Shown here piece after piece: positions 62,045 to 64,000 of a stretch of 64,000 nt of DNA; the first letter of the stretch is position 1, and every line of letters begins with the position of its first letter. Both the position numbers and the translations under genes were made by a program. A model generated the notes under the pieces. It was not told where the DNA came from. It made no database searches and was given only the letters and a program-made list of their open reading frames with translations. The DNA is taken from NCBI GenBank assembly GCA_001689415.1, contig LUJM01000007.1, positions 43,978-107,977 on the forward strand, given 5' to 3'. Source of the stretch: Bacteroidales bacterium M2 (GTDB lineage: Bacteria; Bacteroidota; Bacteroidia; Bacteroidales; Muribaculaceae).

Positions 62045-63643
62045 TTATTCAAAGATTGTAAACAACGGACGGCAAAGAACACTCTGATTCTTTGTCTTGA
62101 TATCGATCTGAGCAAACTTGGCAGAGGCAGCTGCGTCGGCAGTAGGTGCGGTAAGCGAGCAACCCATTACGTTGTTGCCTGTGTTGATCGAGCAAGTAAC
62201 GTACATGCAGTTTGCAAAGGGATCGCGGTCGAAAATATTAGTCATGGGGAAGAGCGCCTTGAACGCATCAGTTCCTGTAGGACCGAAATTGTCGCCTGAG
62301 GGGAAGGGAGTTGTAACCATCAGCATCGAGATCCAAGCCTGCATCTGGGGCTGGGCGGGGATATACAAGTCGGTGGTAGTGCTACCGCTGGCGGTGAGGG
62401 TGTGAGCGGCTACGAACTCTTTGTATTTCACGATCATATCGCTGGCACCGATAACCTCATTGTCTACAAGAGTCGAGGTATTCTGAGTACCGTTGATGAT
62501 TTCCTGGTTAGAAGGAAGACCGGCAGCGATTTTGTCTTTATTGAGCTGCTGGCGGCCTTTGATTGTATTCTCGAGAGCTACAGCATAACCTTTGATAGTT
62601 TTACCGGCAAAAGCTGCGGGATAAAGGCTTGCTTCGTCACCCTCTATTGCACCCACGTGATATACTACGGCTACGGCTGCAGACTTGTCAACGGTTGCGT
62701 TACCGGCAGCGTCTACATATGAACCTACTTCGAATGCAGCAGGTTTGGGTTCGTTTTCAAAGTCACCGTCTACACCTACGTTTACTGTCACGTCAAGGTT
62801 CTGGTCGCCACCACCGGTAGAGATTTCAGCTTTGGCATTGACAATGTAGTTGGCATCAAGGGGTAGTTTGCCTGCTTCGATAGTAAGAGTCTTGTCGATA
62901 CCGCCACCGAGGGTCATAGTAATGGCCTGGTCGAGCTTGGCCATGTTGGCGGGAGCGAAGATATAGCTTGTAAACCAGTTACCTTTAGCAACAGGCTCAA
63001 ATGCAGCGTTGTTGTATACCAGTGCCTGATTAGCAGCTGCGTCGCAGTTACCGGTAAGCACATTGTAGGCAGAGGGAGCGCTGTAGGCAACCTTGAATGT
63101 TGTAGCACCGGTTGCAGCATCAGGGTTGGTGGGAGCAAAGTTGAACTGGATCATCGGACGGGTAAGAGTCACTGATGCTCCGTTGGTAAGAGTGGTGATA
63201 GTACCGGCAAATGCATCGGCAGCAGCCATAAGATTTGCATCGGCCATATTGAAGTCAGTTACTTGGTAGCTGATTTTAGTCAGGTCAGAGCTGTCGTATA
63301 CTTTGGCAGCGGCAGCAGTAGGAACATATTCAGCCCAGAAAAGAGCCTTAGAAGCACCATTGTCGATGTCGGCAGCTTTGATGATAAACGAAGCCTTTCC
63401 GGCAGCAGCAGATTCAACAGCCTGCGAACCTACGGTAACACCGTTGTCGTCGAGAAGCTGCATTACACATTTGAGCTCGTAACCGTCGACGGTAGCAAGC
63501 GCACGGCTTGTGATACCGGTCTCGGTAATCACAGAAACTGTGACATCATTTGTAGGGGCAGGATTTACCACTTCCTCGTTCGCGCATGAAGTCATGGCGA
63601 ATGCGGCACCAAGACCAAAGAGGATTTTTGAAAAATTTTTCAT
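62045..63643 (-). CDS. Fimbrillin-like (DUF6562-like) surface lipoprotein, first copy
   Basis: A 532-residue lipoprotein (lipobox Cys at residue 20 in MKNFSKILFGLGAAFAMTSC, then ANEEV). It is built like the next gene: an N-terminal DUF6562 domain (VDGYELKCVMQLLDDNG, RPMIQFNFAPTNP, LPLDANYIVNAKAEIS) and a C-terminal domain with GSYVDAAGNATVD, KGYAVALENT, NGTQNTSTLV and DLYIPAQPQMQAWISMLM. The ending NQSVLCRPLFTIFE matches TQSVLGRPMITIFE of the second copy. A strong terminator follows this gene, so it is probably made in larger amounts than the SusC/SusD genes downstream. Alternatives to a glycan-binding role are a fimbrial subunit or adhesin. Confidence 0.72.
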   Translation of the reverse strand: MKNFSKILFGLGAAFAMTSCANEEVVNPAPTNDVTVSVITETGITSRALATVDGYELKCVMQLLDDNGVTVGSQAVESAAAGKASFIIKAADIDNGASKALFWAEYVPTAAAAKVYDSSDLTKISYQVTDFNMADANLMAAADAFAGTITTLTNGASVTLTRPMIQFNFAPTNPDAATGATTFKVAYSAPSAYNVLTGNCDAAANQALVYNNAAFEPVAKGNWFTSYIFAPANMAKLDQAITMTLGGGIDKTLTIEAGKLPLDANYIVNAKAEISTGGGDQNLDVTVNVGVDGDFENEPKPAAFEVGSYVDAAGNATVDKSAAVAVVYHVGAIEGDEASLYPAAFAGKTIKGYAVALENTIKGRQQLNKDKIAAGLPSNQEIINGTQNTSTLVDNEVIGASDMIVKYKEFVAAHTLTASGSTTTDLYIPAQPQMQAWISMLMVTTPFPSGDNFGPTGTDAFKALFPMTNIFDRDPFANCMYVTCSINTGNNVMGCSLTAPTADAAASAKFAQIDIKTKNQSVLCRPLFTIFE

Positions 63644-63679
63644 ATGAATATTAAACTTTAAAGTTGATTATACTATTTA

Positions 63680-63976
63680 TTATAATTTGCCAAGGTCGAT
63701 ATCTACCGTGCCGTCGAATTCTGTATCTACCGATACCGAACCGTCGTCAGTACCGGTCATAAAGCGGCCTGATACTACGGTATTGTAACCCTGAACCACG
63801 GGAATGGTAAGCACTGTGCGCGAAACCTGCTGATTCTTTTCGTTGAGAACTTCGATTTCCACAGGTATCTTCGAGCCGGCTTCTCCGGCTTCGACAAGGC
63901 AATAGTCAAATCCAAGGACAATCGATGCCTGGTCGCCTTCCCAGTTTTCAGATTTCAGGTTTGTTTTATAGAATCA
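63680..63976 (-). pseudogene. C-terminal fragment of a third fimbrillin-like (DUF6562-like) protein
   Basis: The frame ends with a TAA at 63680-63682 and is blocked upstream by an in-frame TGA at 63974-63976. The 97 codons between them have no ATG near their beginning. They encode SENWEGDQASIVLGFDYCLV, then IPVVQGYNTVVSGRFMTG and an acidic tail ending DLGKL. This matches the last third of a DUF6562 domain (compare IPLDANYIVNAKAEIS in the two copies downstream), but without the C-terminal half those copies have. Either a nonsense mutation or insertion cut the gene, or the first part has been lost. The window ends 24 bases beyond the TGA, so the 5' part cannot be judged. Confidence 0.6.
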
Positions 63977-64000
63977 ATAGTTCGTTAAAAAATTATTCAT

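Noticed and set aside
1..64000. tRNA, rRNA, CRISPR arrays, phage or conjugative genes
   Set aside because: None was recognised on reading both strands; no regularly spaced direct repeats and no integrase, transposase or relaxase motif were found.

Overview
The window looks like chromosome from a gut member of the Bacteroidales, most likely near the Muribaculaceae. The evidence is SusC/SusD and PL12/PL15-type lyases, UpxY-type antiterminators, Bacteroidetes promoters (TAnnTTTG -7 boxes), lipoproteins with acidic residues just after the lipobox Cys, and the order tpiA - SPOR gene - folE. The genus is an inference.

Region 1 (1-9281) is capsule/exopolysaccharide locus A, read leftwards. It holds upxY, a dead polysaccharide pyruvyl transferase remnant, a UDP-HexNAc dehydrogenase, manC, a flippase, a polymerase and glycosyltransferases, and it runs off the left edge. 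Upstream of upxY is a perfect 19-bp inverted repeat flanking a 164-bp segment. The promoter inside points away from the locus, so locus A appears to be phase-variable and OFF in this assembly.

Region 2 (9352-18813) is core chromosome at higher GC: a Cof-type HAD phosphatase, an OmpA-domain protein, folE, a SPOR protein, tpiA, and a complete RND efflux operon (membrane fusion protein, RND pump, TolC-like channel).

Region 3 (19021-41476) is capsule locus B, about 22 kb, all read leftwards from upxY to a strong terminator. It encodes UDP-GlcA/UDP-GalA synthesis, a CapE/WbuC/CapF/CapG set for UDP-L-FucNAc, glycosyltransferases, Wzx, Wzy, a cytidylyltransferase plus LicD pair, and a terminal aminotransferase plus initiating transferase pair resembling WcfR/WcfS of Bacteroides fragilis PSA. 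It also carries two unexpected genes: a RES-domain protein and a beta-propeller protein. Its promoter, one recombination-like site and its leader match those of locus A, but here the promoter faces the locus (ON).

Region 4 (41524-64000) is a polysaccharide utilisation locus read leftwards. Gene content resembles the heparin/heparan sulfate PUL of Bacteroides thetaiotaomicron: PL15-like and PL12-like lyases, SusC/SusD, a Ser-type sulfatase and a ROK kinase. Added are a DUF3604/PHP protein, a sugar MFS transporter and a LacZ-like GH2. The head carries tandem fimbrillin-like (DUF6562-like) lipoproteins in place of a recognisable surface glycan-binding protein, and a broken third copy lies at the right edge. 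Internal terminators and promoters split it into about four transcription units. No recombinase, UpxZ, PUL regulator, RNA gene, CRISPR array or insertion sequence was recognised.
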